Positions 51,203 through 61,988 of a stretch of DNA of 64,000 nucleotides are shown here, one piece after another. The notes beneath the pieces are model-generated. The model was given only the letters and a program-made list of their open reading frames with translations, searched no databases and had not been told where the DNA came from. The translations under genes were made by a program, and so were the position numbers. Position 1 is the first letter of the stretch. The number at the start of each line of letters is the position of its first letter. Source of the DNA: Aquiflexum sp. TKW24L (GTDB lineage Bacteria; Bacteroidota; Bacteroidia; Cytophagales; Cyclobacteriaceae); the NCBI RefSeq assembly GCF_023502205.1, contig NZ_JAMFLG010000014.1, positions 1 through 64,000 on the forward strand, in the 5' to 3' direction.

Positions 51203-51872
51203 CCTGTCTGGCTTTTATTTTTTCAATCAAATCTGTCAATTCTTCTGCATCGCTTAACCTGAATTCTCCTATCCTTGTTCGTGTCAAGGCGGACATATAG
51301 GCTCCAACTCCCAAGATTTCACCCAAATCTCTTGCAAGGCTACGGATATAGGTTCCCTTGGAGCAGACTATTCTGAAGTGGACTTCAGGATTTTCAAATG
51401 ACGTGATTTCAAATTCAGAAACCGTCACTGGCCTTGCTTCCATTTTTACCTCAATGCCTTTTCGCGCAGATTCATACACTCTTTTTCCATCTACTTTGAT
51501 AGCAGAATGCATGGGTGGAACTTGCAGAATATCTCCGGTGAGTTGGGCGACAGCTGATTTGACTTGATCCAATGTGATGGATGAAGGATCGGCAACATCA
51601 ATCACTTCTTTTTCGAGGTCAAAGCTTTCTGTGGTTTTGCCCAAAACAAAAGTACCGGTATACTCTTTTTCCTGCGCCATGTAGGAGTCAATGGACTTGG
51701 TTTTCTTTCCTGCGCAAACAATAAGTAATCCTGTAGCAAGTGGGTCCAATGTGCCTGCATGCCCAACCTTTTTGATTTTCAGGGCATTTCTTACCTTTTT
51801 GACAACATCAAAAGATGTCCATTGATAAGGTTTGTTGATCAGGAAAACTTCTCCGTAAGGTTCCTCTTGCAT
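51189..51872 (-). CDS. truB: tRNA pseudouridine(55) synthase
   Basis: 227 residues from the ATG at 51872, which comes 1 bp after the uppP stop. The frame also opens at 51902, but that would overlap uppP by 29 bp. Modifies U55 in the T-loop of tRNAs. The catalytic Asp lies in GHAGTLDPLATG. The ribF gene overlaps its 3' end. Confidence 0.96.
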   Translation of the reverse strand: MQEEPYGEVFLINKPYQWTSFDVVKKVRNALKIKKVGHAGTLDPLATGLLIVCAGKKTKSIDSYMAQEKEYTGTFVLGKTTESFDLEKEVIDVADPSSITLDQVKSAVAQLTGDILQVPPMHSAIKVDGKRVYESARKGIEVKMEARPVTVSEFEITSFENPEVHFRIVCSKGTYIRSLARDLGEILGVGAYMSALTRTRIGEFRLSDAEELTDLIEKIKARQDENL

Positions 51873-51873
51873 C

Positions 51874-52668
51874 TTACAAATATAGACCTGCAAATATTGC
51901 AATCAGACCGACGATGGAACAATAAATGGCGAAATAGACTAATTTGCTTTTCCTGACCAAAGAAATCATCCAAGTGCAGGCAAAAAATCCTGCTATAAAT
52001 GCAGCAATGAATCCTGCTGATAAATACCCAAAACTTGCTTCATTGTAAGTCAATGCGCCATCCAAGATGTCTTTGGCGATTTTTCCCAAAATCAGGGGAA
52101 CCACCATCAGAAATGAAAATCTTGCGGCTTTGTTTTTATCAATTCCCAAAAGGACTGAGCTCGAAATCGTTGCCCCAGATCTGGAAATCCCCGGAAGCAT
52201 CGCCACCATTTGGGCTAGTCCCACTAACACAGCTTTTCTGAAAGTCACATCGTTTTCAGTGCTTTTTGCTTTGTCGGCCAAAAACAGCAATACGGCTGTT
52301 ATAAGAAGCATAAAGCCTACAAATACAATTTGACCGCCAAAAAACTGCTCTAACTGCTCCTCAAAAAACAAGCCTACAATCACCGCAGGGATCATGGAAA
52401 TGATGATTTTGACAGTAAACTGGGTTTCTTCATTCCACTTGAATTTCAAAAGTCCCTCAATGATTTCGACAATGTCTTTTCTAAAGACAACCAATGTTGC
52501 CAAGGCGGTAGCAAAATGAAGTACAACGGTGAACATCATACTCTCTTCAGGTAGCTTGTCACTTCCTAGTAATGCAGCACCCAATTCAAGGTGTCCGCTC
52601 GATGAAACAGGCAAAAATTCGGTCAATCCCTGAACAATGCCAAGGATGATCGCATCAATAATATCCAT
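51874..52668 (-). CDS. uppP: Undecaprenyl-diphosphatase
   Basis: 264-residue BacA/UppP membrane phosphatase with about eight helices. Signatures: GLTEFLPVSSSGHLELG near the N-terminus and PGISRSGATISS about residue 165-176. Regenerates undecaprenyl phosphate for cell-wall synthesis. Confidence 0.97.
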   Translation of the reverse strand: MDIIDAIILGIVQGLTEFLPVSSSGHLELGAALLGSDKLPEESMMFTVVLHFATALATLVVFRKDIVEIIEGLLKFKWNEETQFTVKIIISMIPAVIVGLFFEEQLEQFFGGQIVFVGFMLLITAVLLFLADKAKSTENDVTFRKAVLVGLAQMVAMLPGISRSGATISSSVLLGIDKNKAARFSFLMVVPLILGKIAKDILDGALTYNEASFGYLSAGFIAAFIAGFFACTWMISLVRKSKLVYFAIYCSIVGLIAIFAGLYL

Positions 52669-52671
52669 AAA

Positions 52672-52881
52672 TTATTTCTTTTCGGAATGGGCAAAAATCG
52701 CATAAAATTGAAAAAGGAAACCTCCTAAAGTAACGATGGGTCCCAATGTAAGCCCAAGAAAACCAAACCCATGGGGCTCAGAATCCAAACCCATAATAAC
52801 AAAACCCAAAACAATAATGCCGATACCAATCAGCATCAATCGGTAATTTTTTCTTGAAAAAGGAAATTGTGAATGGTCCAT
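52672..52881 (-). CDS. DUF3098 small membrane protein
   Basis: 69 residues, two predicted transmembrane helices (about 14-32 and 41-64) with a glycine-rich loop. DUF3098 family, Bacteroidota-specific, conserved between ftsX and uppP in related genomes (recalled gene order). Function unknown. Separated from ftsX by 1 bp and from uppP by 3 bp. Confidence 0.85.
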   Translation of the reverse strand: MDHSQFPFSRKNYRLMLIGIGIIVLGFVIMGLDSEPHGFGFLGLTLGPIVTLGGFLFQFYAIFAHSEKK

Positions 52882-52882
52882 A

Positions 52883-53773
52883 TTAGTATAATTCGTCCAA
52901 AGACATGTTTAAATACTTGTTTACTGCCTGTAGGGTACTCAAAACGGAAAGCATAATTCCTGAAATTACCAGTCCCCCAAATAAAGCATATAGCAAATTG
53001 TAATCCTGAAGTAAAGCAAATCCGTCAATATTGGCTTTGGTATATTCGATCATGCCAAATAAAATCGCTGAGGCAATGATTCCGGAAAGCAAACCAAAAA
53101 CGAATGCCCTTCCTAAAAACGGTTTCCTGATAAATCCCCTTGTGGCACCTACGAGCTGCATGCTTCTGATCAGGAATCTCTGTGAAAAAAGTGCCAACCT
53201 GATCGTATTGTTGATCAGCATCACCACAGTGAAAACCAAAATCAGGATAAATCCACCCATCACAAGTGCCACCTTAAAGAGGTTTCTGTTGATAGATTCT
53301 ACCAGGTCTTGCATATAAGTGACTTCAAACACCCCATCCATGGCCTCAATCTCTTTGACTATTTCTTCTATTTGTTCACCGGTTTGGTATTCTTCCGCGA
53401 TCGCTATCGTATAGCTGTCCCGTAAAGGATTGTCATCCAAAAACTGTGTAAAATCCTCGCCTGTATCTTCAAGGAAAGACTTTGCGGCTTCATCTTGGGA
53501 GATGAAGGTAATGGCCAGCGAATCACCTGTCTGAAGGACATAAGGTTTGGATTCAAAAGATTTTCCAATTGCCTTCAATTCGGTTTCAGAGACATTTTTA
53601 TTGAGAAAAACCTGGATTTCAATATTCTCCCGGATGATCTTGGTCAAGGTTTTTGCCTGAATGATGATCACCCCAAAAAGACCCAAAATAAACAAGGATA
53701 GGGTAGTGCTAAAAAGAACTGATGCAAATTTGAATTTTCCCAGTTTTGCTTTTTTCCTTGGATATGTACTCAT
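52883..53773 (-). CDS. ftsX: Cell-division protein FtsX
   Basis: 296-residue permease-like subunit of the FtsEX ABC complex. One N-terminal membrane helix (about 20-42), a periplasmic domain (about 45-165), then three helices. FtsE is not adjacent, so it is encoded elsewhere. First gene of the ftsX-DUF3098-uppP-truB-ribF cluster. Confidence 0.92.
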   Translation of the reverse strand: MSTYPRKKAKLGKFKFASVLFSTTLSLFILGLFGVIIIQAKTLTKIIRENIEIQVFLNKNVSETELKAIGKSFESKPYVLQTGDSLAITFISQDEAAKSFLEDTGEDFTQFLDDNPLRDSYTIAIAEEYQTGEQIEEIVKEIEAMDGVFEVTYMQDLVESINRNLFKVALVMGGFILILVFTVVMLINNTIRLALFSQRFLIRSMQLVGATRGFIRKPFLGRAFVFGLLSGIIASAILFGMIEYTKANIDGFALLQDYNLLYALFGGLVISGIMLSVLSTLQAVNKYLNMSLDELY

Positions 53774-53824
53774 GTTTTTTTTCTAATGGGTTCAAAATTA
53801 AACAGCTTGGCCAATTAAACCAAC

Positions 53825-54517
53825 CTATTGCATGAAATTGACCGGAATTACTTTTTTGTCTGTGACGGCATAGACCCTGGCAGTTTTTTCACATTTCATT
53901 CTAAACAACCCTGTAAACCTTCCGAATGCCGGTAAGATCATTTGATTATTGCAAATGAAATAGCAGGGAAGGGTCAGTCTTTGCTTGGCTGTTCCGAATA
54001 GGGAAATTCCCGGATGGATATGTCCACAGAAGTTGAAAAATCCCTCAGAGACGCTTTCCATGGGTTCATGGGTCAGGATATAGTTTTCAATTATCAGGGA
54101 TTCTGGATGAACTCTCCATATTTCAGAACGGTAAAGTGCCTTAGGAAGTATGTCGTGATTGCCTTTGATCAAATGAAACTGACAACCCGGAAAATAACAG
54201 GCAAATTCCTCCAGATCATTCCAGGATTCATTCCAATCGCTGTGAAAAAGATCTCCCAAAAAATAGACATCCGTCGGTTGGAGGCTTTCGATCAGTTTTT
54301 GGATTTTGAGAAAATCATGGATATGTACTTTTTCTGTTACCGGTATTCCTGCTTTTCTAAAATGTGCTGCCTTGCCAAAATGTGGATCAGCAATCAGTAA
54401 GGAGCGGCTTTGTGGGAGAAAAACAGCTTTTTCGGTCAATAAGTAAACTTCCTTGTCGAGGATTTGGATGATTTGGGTTCCTTTAGGATAGGTTTCCATT
54501 CCTGGCTTTTGGATCAA
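53825..54517 (-). CDS. pdeM: Ligase-associated DNA-damage-response endonuclease PdeM
   Basis: 230-residue calcineurin-type metallophosphoesterase. Metal-binding motifs: ADPHFGK, GDLFHSD, KGNHD and a CGHIHPG. PdeM normally accompanies ATP-dependent DNA ligase LigB and Lhr-like helicase in a repair set, none of which is adjacent here. An in-frame ATG 18 bp downstream is an alternative start. Family assignment is firm; function in repair is from literature. Confidence 0.87.
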   Translation of the reverse strand: MIQKPGMETYPKGTQIIQILDKEVYLLTEKAVFLPQSRSLLIADPHFGKAAHFRKAGIPVTEKVHIHDFLKIQKLIESLQPTDVYFLGDLFHSDWNESWNDLEEFACYFPGCQFHLIKGNHDILPKALYRSEIWRVHPESLIIENYILTHEPMESVSEGFFNFCGHIHPGISLFGTAKQRLTLPCYFICNNQMILPAFGRFTGLFRMKCEKTARVYAVTDKKVIPVNFMQ

Positions 54518-54616
54518 TTTTTTTGGGATTTCAAATGAAATTATTAAGAAAATAACATGGCCACTTGAATTGGCCTCGTAAAAGTATTATTATTCGAATA
54601 GGAAATAAAAATTAAC

Positions 54617-55066
54617 ATGACCATGACTGAAAGAAAAGCAATTTTGACATTTCTTGTTTTATTGATGATAGGATTTGGAATCAACGTCCAGGCACAATCA
54701 GCCGATGCCATTGTCGGCAAATGGTACAACACCGAGAAAGATGCACAAGTAGAAATCTTCAAAGAGGGGGGGAAGTATTCCGGTAAAATCGTGTGGCTAA
54801 AAGACCCAACCGAAAACGGAAAACCCAAAGTAGACAAAAACAACACCGACCAGGCCAAGCGTACACGGCCTATCATGGGAATGAAGCTTTTAAGTAATTT
54901 TGAACATACCGGAGATGCTTGGGAAGAAGGAACCATCTACGATCCCAAAAATGGAAAGACTTATTCCTGCATCATCAAGAAGAAGGATGACAAAGTTTTG
55001 GAGGTTCGGGGTTTTGTCGGGTTTTCAATGATCGGTAGGACGGTAGAGTGGACGAAGGCGGAGTGA
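54617..55066 (+). CDS. DUF2147 domain-containing secreted protein
   Basis: 149 residues with a Sec signal peptide (about 1-29, ending AQA). The domain starts VGKWYNTEKDAQVEIF and shows the typical GKTYSCIIKKKDDKVLEVRGFVG end. DUF2147 proteins are exported and of unknown function. Monocistronic and divergent from pdeM. Confidence 0.9.
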   Translation: MTMTERKAILTFLVLLMIGFGINVQAQSADAIVGKWYNTEKDAQVEIFKEGGKYSGKIVWLKDPTENGKPKVDKNNTDQAKRTRPIMGMKLLSNFEHTGDAWEEGTIYDPKNGKTYSCIIKKKDDKVLEVRGFVGFSMIGRTVEWTKAE

Positions 55067-55510
55067 TACTTTAAAGTTAATGTTTAAATAAGTTATTTGG
55101 TGAATCCACATACCTCGGTTCTTGATTGGGATGTGAATTTTATTACAATCCTTCGTTATATATTTTAACCTTTTTCCTCGTGTCACTTTTTGTCTTACCA
55201 CAAAAAGTAACCATCCCGAGCTATCGGGAGGCAAGAAATTTTAATCCTTCCCTGCTCAATGTCACCGCCGGCCCGGATTCCGACAACTGTACGGAATTCT
55301 TCCTCCCCGCAATTGTTTCATAGTAAGACATTTCCAAAGGAGAAGATTCTAAATTTGCCAAATTATCTCGATTTTAAATTTTGAATCTAAATTGGGATTC
55401 AGCCCGTAGTGGGCGGAATATCTCTAGCCCCGAGTAACGTGCTACATTGATCTTAAAATTATCACAAATCCCCAAGCACCGCTGAGGAGGAAGGGTTTCT
55501 TCGAATTTGG
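55067..55510. other. Gene-free spacer with palindromic fragments
   Basis: 444 bp with no credible gene. It contains inverted repeats ACTTTTTGT (55185-55193)/ACAAAAAGT (55200-55208), TCCCGA-gcta-TCGGGA (55214-55229) and ATTCCG (55277-55282)/CGGAAT (55292-55297). It also holds a half-copy of the CCCCGAGT palindrome at about 55424-55438. These look like remnants of small repeated elements. Confidence 0.6.
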
Positions 55511-57445
55511 TCACCTATCAACAAATTCATTTAACTGCTGAACCAACTGTTCGCCCGAACTAGGTCGAAGTATTCCTTCTTTGACTAAATTCCCTTCTTT
55601 TGTAATCAACATGTAAGTGGGAAATCCGGTGATGTTAAGTTCTTTATCAAATTTTTGGAAGTCATCTTTATCGAGAAAAAAATGTTCGCCAACCAAACCA
55701 AACTTCTTTACTTGATTTTCGAAGGCTTCCCTTTCTGAACTGCCACATATGTAGGCGAATACAACATCTTCAGGCGCTATTTTTTTTAGGGTTTCAGCAT
55801 ATTTAAATTCACTGATACATGGTCCACACCAAGTAGCCCAAACGTCGATATAAATTACTTTCCCTGGATATTTATCTTTGAGTTGGGCAATGACGTTGTC
55901 ACCATTTTCGGCAATTGCTACACCGTCGATAAAACGTTGGTTTTTTGTACGTTCAAAATCCTCTATTTTGTTTTGGATCAATGCCAAAACTTCTGGTTTA
56001 AGACCAAGGGTATCCAATTGGTTGAGGATAGATTCGGAGATTTCCGTCCCAACTGTTTGAAAACTTATATCCAGGAAAATGGCAATAATGCTGGATCTGG
56101 GAATGTCTCCAAGATCAGCGGTTTTCTGTTGTAAATGTTCCCATTGGGCCAAAAGGTTAAAATTGGCAATATCAGACATAAAATTTTTGCTCAGCTCCTT
56201 GAACTCCTCAGAAAGAACGAGGCTATCAGCCGGAATTCCAGATTCCAATTGCATACGCCAGTTTTCTACACTTGACATTTGGGATTCGGACAGATCCTGT
56301 GTTTTCAAAAAATCATAAGTCATAGTGTTTACTTTACTGATTATCTTTTTTCCCTCAGAAGGACGCATGGGCATTGCAAATTCCCTTATGAATCCAGGAT
56401 AGTCCAAGTTCATTAAATCCATTAAGTCGTTGTCAATAAGCTTTTTTACATCTTGGATATAATCATCAGGGACATCAGCAACAGTTATTTTCCCATCTAC
56501 TATCCCATTATGTAACCAAATGTATCTCATCAAATCCTTTGCTGTGTTGATTCTCACATCTCGGAGATTTATATCTTTTACCAAATCACTGACTGGTATA
56601 GAATCAAAATATTTATTGTAGAACTCTTCATGCTTTTTCATCAACCCGATACGATAGGTCATGAAGTCTTCCGGTTCAAGGGTTTTCTGCAAACTGTCAG
56701 TAAGAAAATACTCCCTTACTTTCATAAATTCCGGAACCAGAAGTCTTCTTTCTTCATTTTCTACTGCCAAATCTCCCATAAAGTCAAGGTTTTTTACCTC
56801 ATTCCAGCTTGAAATTCCCCCACGAAAAGAACTTTCATCCACTACAATTGCCTGCTTTGCTCCTGGTGTGGTATAATAAGTGAAAAAAGCATTTCCAATT
56901 TGAACCATCACTTCATTGGGGTAATCCAAAGGGAAAATCACTTTGAACTTCCCATGCTCATCCACATCTCCGGAAAATTGCATTTGTCCTTCGGAGAATG
57001 CATGATTGTATATAACTTTAAAAATGGATGGCATTGATTCTTTTGGGACAAAAATACCCTGTAAAAGCGCCTGATCTTGCTTGAAAAAGTCACTGTTGAG
57101 ATTTGACTGTCCTACCTTCCTGTCTTTAAGATCGGTTGATTTGTGGGATTGAACAGGTATTTTTTCAGTTCCATTTTCTAAAAAACTGTCCTTCCCAACC
57201 TGAGAAAGAGAAAGTTGAAGTTGCTTATCCGAAGCTTTCAAAATGAATCTTCCGGTATCAATAAACTCAACTTCCCAAAATTCCCCTTCATATAGCGCAA
57301 AATCCTTGGCAATCATAAGCTTTAATTCATTGCTACCATCGGTGGCGTACCAACTCCTGAGAATAGGTTTGGATGGAGCTTCTTGGGAAAAGACTTGAAA
57401 ATTGAGGGAAAAAAGCAGAATAAATTGAACGACTGTAATTTTCAT
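55511..57445 (-). CDS. TlpA-family thioredoxin-like protein with long N-terminal domain
   Basis: 644 residues. Signal peptide (1-20) precedes a roughly 470-residue region of unknown fold, including a DUF4369-like stretch. The C-terminal TlpA-like thioredoxin domain (about 505-640) has the WATWCGPC redox motif and GFPTYML cis-Pro. Probably a periplasmic thiol-disulfide reductase. Length is at the high end for the group, and only the C-terminal domain is recognisable by eye. Confidence 0.85.
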   Translation of the reverse strand: MKITVVQFILLFSLNFQVFSQEAPSKPILRSWYATDGSNELKLMIAKDFALYEGEFWEVEFIDTGRFILKASDKQLQLSLSQVGKDSFLENGTEKIPVQSHKSTDLKDRKVGQSNLNSDFFKQDQALLQGIFVPKESMPSIFKVIYNHAFSEGQMQFSGDVDEHGKFKVIFPLDYPNEVMVQIGNAFFTYYTTPGAKQAIVVDESSFRGGISSWNEVKNLDFMGDLAVENEERRLLVPEFMKVREYFLTDSLQKTLEPEDFMTYRIGLMKKHEEFYNKYFDSIPVSDLVKDINLRDVRINTAKDLMRYIWLHNGIVDGKITVADVPDDYIQDVKKLIDNDLMDLMNLDYPGFIREFAMPMRPSEGKKIISKVNTMTYDFLKTQDLSESQMSSVENWRMQLESGIPADSLVLSEEFKELSKNFMSDIANFNLLAQWEHLQQKTADLGDIPRSSIIAIFLDISFQTVGTEISESILNQLDTLGLKPEVLALIQNKIEDFERTKNQRFIDGVAIAENGDNVIAQLKDKYPGKVIYIDVWATWCGPCISEFKYAETLKKIAPEDVVFAYICGSSEREAFENQVKKFGLVGEHFFLDKDDFQKFDKELNITGFPTYMLITKEGNLVKEGILRPSSGEQLVQQLNEFVDR

Positions 57446-57543
57446 AGTTTGAATTGATTTCCTAGTAAATGTATTAAGTTCTTATTAATAGAACAATAAT
57501 TCTTTTCCTACATCTGTCACCGGAACTTTTGGCCTGATTTCAA

Positions 57544-57933
57544 TTATTCCCAAATCCCGACTGGCACGATCTCCAATACATTTCCAAACGGATCGTCGAA
57601 ATAAAAACTTTTCAGGTCGTGGTTCCATTCCTGTTCGTGGGTGAGGGTGATTCCTTTTTCAAGCAGGTTGGATTTGGCCATCAGGTAATCTCTCCGGCTG
57701 ACTTCAAAAGCGATATGCTGCTTTCCATAAGCATAATGTGGAGGCAAAGTCTGTTCAAATTTGGTCACCTCCGGGATGAAACACAGCAATACAGAACTGC
57801 CGCAACGAAAAAAAATATGCCTGTCTGCTACTTTTGATATGATGGGCATTTCAAGGATTTGGCCATAAAAGTTTTCAGCCAGATCCAAGTCTGTGACATA
57901 CAGGCAGGTTTCCTTGATTTGGATATATTTCAT
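57544..57933 (-). CDS. VOC family (glyoxalase/bleomycin-resistance fold) protein
   Basis: 129 residues, one VOC domain: starts YIQIKETCLYVTDLDLAENFY and ends KSFYFDDPFGNVLEIVPVG, with His and Glu in positions typical of metal ligands. Substrate unknown; members include FosA-like, dioxygenase-like and isomerase-like enzymes. Confidence 0.88.
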   Translation of the reverse strand: MKYIQIKETCLYVTDLDLAENFYGQILEMPIISKVADRHIFFRCGSSVLLCFIPEVTKFEQTLPPHYAYGKQHIAFEVSRRDYLMAKSNLLEKGITLTHEQEWNHDLKSFYFDDPFGNVLEIVPVGIWE

Positions 57934-58106
57934 GATAGAAGCTACAAAAAAACAAACGCTTCAAAAAGATAAATGTGGAGGATTGAACTATGTTTTTTTA
58001 ACCTTCCGATTTTTTGGAATAAATGGTAAATGAAATTTCCGTATTGGATTTAGACTAGGCTGTTTTTTGATTTCAATATGCTATCTTGTTAGTTTAATTC
58101 AATCCT

Positions 58107-59246
58107 ATGAAATACCTGCAGCCCGTTAATTCCCTTCTTTTGTTTTTGCTCCTATTTTGGTCGTGTTCTGCTCCAATAGAGAAGGAGACTAAAACTGAAC
58201 TTGAGTTTGTGGTCACTGAAAAATTCAAAACCTTTCCTTTGCCGGAGGATATTGGGCATTTGGATTTGTATTTTCAATCCATTGAAGACAAGTATTTTTT
58301 TCTCTTTGATTACAAAACCAAGCAACTTTTGACGTATTCAATTCCTGAAAACCGCCTGCTCAAAACCATCAAGTTTGAAAAAGAGGGGCCTGCCGGTGTC
58401 GGGAACAATATTGCAGGTCTTTTTATAGAAAGTCCGGATGTGATTTACCTGACCGCCGGTATCAATACACTTTTCAAATTTGATGGGGACGGCAATTTGC
58501 TTCAAAAAAATCCGATCAATGTAGAGGGATTGGAGGAAAAAGGAATCAGTCTTTTTTCTAACATCTTCACCTTGGCTAAGGACGGCTTTTACTTTCCTGC
58601 CTTTCCTATGGTATTTGCATGGACATCGGTAACTCCCAAGGAATTAACCGAAATCCCTAATCTGATGAGGTACGACACTCTCAACAAAATTTTCACACCT
58701 GTAAGTTACTTTCCTGAGGAATTTGTTGGAGATAATCTCAACAAGTCAATCTTTCCTTTGCTGTCTTTGGGTCCTGACGACATGCCTGTGATCAACATGA
58801 ATTTCAGGAATATTTATCGGTTAAAGGAGGGAGAAATTATTTCATCATTTGCAGGACACTCTGCTTTTCCCAATGATCCGCCGATATCAAAGTCCCCCAA
58901 TATGTTTGAAGACATGCCCGAGATCATGAAAATCATAAGCCATGTGGACATATATACAGACCTTTTTTATTTCAAAAATCAAGAACTGATAGTAAGGGTC
59001 GCAAAATTTGAGGATGTCCCTGAAAACGTTTTTGAACCAGGTTCTTTTTTGGCTTCAAAGTGGGGCTTGGTATTTTTGGATTTGGATTTCAACAAAATCG
59101 GCGAAATGGAATTGGACCCGGATAGGTATAATGGACATTATATTTTTGAAGACAAAGAAGGCATTTGGATATCTACAGACCATCCGGAAAACCCAGCCTT
59201 GTCAGAGGATTTCCTTAGGTTTCAATTGATAGAGATAAAAAAATAA
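58107..59246 (+). CDS. DUF4221-family lipoprotein
   Basis: 379 residues with a hydrophobic signal ending FWSC (Cys20), probably a lipoprotein. The body has beta-propeller-like repeats such as LLTYSIPENRLLKTIKFEKEGPAGVG and INTLFKFDGDGNLL, matching DUF4221 proteins of Bacteroidota. Function unknown. Monocistronic; convergent with metX. Confidence 0.82.
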   Translation: MKYLQPVNSLLLFLLLFWSCSAPIEKETKTELEFVVTEKFKTFPLPEDIGHLDLYFQSIEDKYFFLFDYKTKQLLTYSIPENRLLKTIKFEKEGPAGVGNNIAGLFIESPDVIYLTAGINTLFKFDGDGNLLQKNPINVEGLEEKGISLFSNIFTLAKDGFYFPAFPMVFAWTSVTPKELTEIPNLMRYDTLNKIFTPVSYFPEEFVGDNLNKSIFPLLSLGPDDMPVINMNFRNIYRLKEGEIISSFAGHSAFPNDPPISKSPNMFEDMPEIMKIISHVDIYTDLFYFKNQELIVRVAKFEDVPENVFEPGSFLASKWGLVFLDLDFNKIGEMELDPDRYNGHYIFEDKEGIWISTDHPENPALSEDFLRFQLIEIKK

Positions 59247-59295
59247 GGGACTTGCTTTTACAGAATCCCTTTTCATTCAAACTCCAGAAGCTAAA

Positions 59296-60351
59296 TTACC
59301 CATTATTCTCCAGATAAAATCCTTTCAGAATATACTGCAACTGCCCATATTCAATAAGAAAGGCATCGTGGCCATAGGGAGATTGGATTTCTCTGTACGT
59401 TCCCTTGGGAACATGCCGCGATATGAATTGGGATTCTTCTTTGAGAAACAATAAATCCCTGTCTACCCCGATTGCCAAGACTTTGGAAGATATTTGTTGG
59501 AGTACTTGTTCCGTTCCCCCTCGTCCGCGTCCCAGGTCATGACTGTCCATGGCTTTGCTCAGCACCCAATAGGAAAATGCGTTGAACCTATTTCCTAGTT
59601 TTTGACCCTGATACCTGAGATAGGAGGAAATGCGGAAGTTGTCGAGTTTTTCTTCTGTGTCGGTTTGCTTGAGAGCAAAGTCCTCAGGGTGTCGGTAAGA
59701 AAGCATGGCAATCGCTCTTGCGGCTTCCATTCCTTTTTTGCCGGCGTCAGGTTGATTTTCTCCCCAGGTACAGTCAGATTCAATTGCCATTCTTTGGGTT
59801 TCATTGAAGCCAATGGTCCAAGGAGAAGTCTTGGCATTGGAAGCTAGGATGATGGTGTTTTTTACCTGATCCTGCAGAAGATATGCCCACTCGATGGCAA
59901 CTTGACCTCCAAGTGAACCTCCAATGACAGTATTGATGGTATTGATTCCAAGGTATTCCCTGAGATGATCAAGTGACCTTGCCATATCCCTTGTGCTGAG
60001 ATTTGGAAAATCATAGTAATAAGGTTTGCCAGTCAGGGGATTTTCCGAAAGCGGACTGCTCGATCCATAGCACGAACCCAGCAAATTGGCGCAAACAATG
60101 AAATACTTGCCGGGGTCATAAAACTTATCTTCTCCAACCATTCCGTTCCACCATTCCTGCACTTTGGCATCACCGGTGAGCGCATGGATGACCCAGATGA
60201 CATTGTCTTTTGCTGTGGTAAGACGTCCTTGGGTGGTATAGGCCATTTGGAATCCGGGAAGAGACTCTCCGGACTCCAGGTCAAATACGCCCTCATGGGT
60301 GTAGGTTTCTTGCGCCATATCGATAATCAGGTAGTTGCTTGCTACATTCAT
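59296..60351 (-). CDS. metX: Homoserine O-acetyltransferase
   Basis: 351-residue alpha/beta hydrolase of the MetX family. The nucleophile is Ser146 in GGSLGGQ, with Asp in GVDRDLLF and His in SPYGHDAFL. It makes O-acetylhomoserine for direct sulfhydrylation. An internal ATG (residue 12) is an alternative start. It lies 46 bp downstream of metY and presumably on the same riboswitch-controlled transcript. Acetyl rather than succinyl donor is the family default, not proven. Confidence 0.93.
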   Translation of the reverse strand: MNVASNYLIIDMAQETYTHEGVFDLESGESLPGFQMAYTTQGRLTTAKDNVIWVIHALTGDAKVQEWWNGMVGEDKFYDPGKYFIVCANLLGSCYGSSSPLSENPLTGKPYYYDFPNLSTRDMARSLDHLREYLGINTINTVIGGSLGGQVAIEWAYLLQDQVKNTIILASNAKTSPWTIGFNETQRMAIESDCTWGENQPDAGKKGMEAARAIAMLSYRHPEDFALKQTDTEEKLDNFRISSYLRYQGQKLGNRFNAFSYWVLSKAMDSHDLGRGRGGTEQVLQQISSKVLAIGVDRDLLFLKEESQFISRHVPKGTYREIQSPYGHDAFLIEYGQLQYILKGFYLENNG

Positions 60352-60397
60352 TGCATTACTATTGGAATCATTCTCAGGCTACTTGGCCTGATATTTT

Positions 60398-61708
<1,311 letters not shown>

Positions 61709-61886
61709 TTATGGTTTGGTGAAAAATTATAGATTTTAACAGGATTAAATTTAAACCTTTTGATTTGGTAAAAGAAAAAAATTAGTTTCGATTAAGGGAA
61801 AGTGTACAACATTTTCTTCCAATACTGATGCTGCGGTTCTTGAAAGGAAGGGATGTTTGAGAAGGAATTGATCCATGATGTTAAGA

Positions 61887-61988
61887 ATTTATATTTCCAG
61901 GAAATTTGACCTGGCAGGATTTGGCACCTTGGATTTTCCTGGTTGCCAGAGGGTCACAGAGCCTGTCTCTTACCTCTTCTTTATAAAT
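61887..61988 (-). ncRNA. SAM-I (S-box) riboswitch upstream of metY
   Basis: Read on the minus strand: P1 5' strand ATTTATA (61988-61982) and 3' strand TATAAAT (61893-61887) pair over 7 bp. The conserved GGCAACC is at 61947-61941. The P3-side GGTGCCAAATCC is at 61928-61917. The element is about 102 nt, shorter than the metH copy because P4 is smaller. About 190 nt separate it from the metY ATG. I could not identify a terminator in that stretch. Confidence 0.93.

Noticed and set aside
59247-59295. Weak hairpin between the DUF4221 gene and metX
   Set aside because: The short stem around AGGGACTT...AATCCCTT is interrupted and lacks a T-run, so it is not called a terminator.
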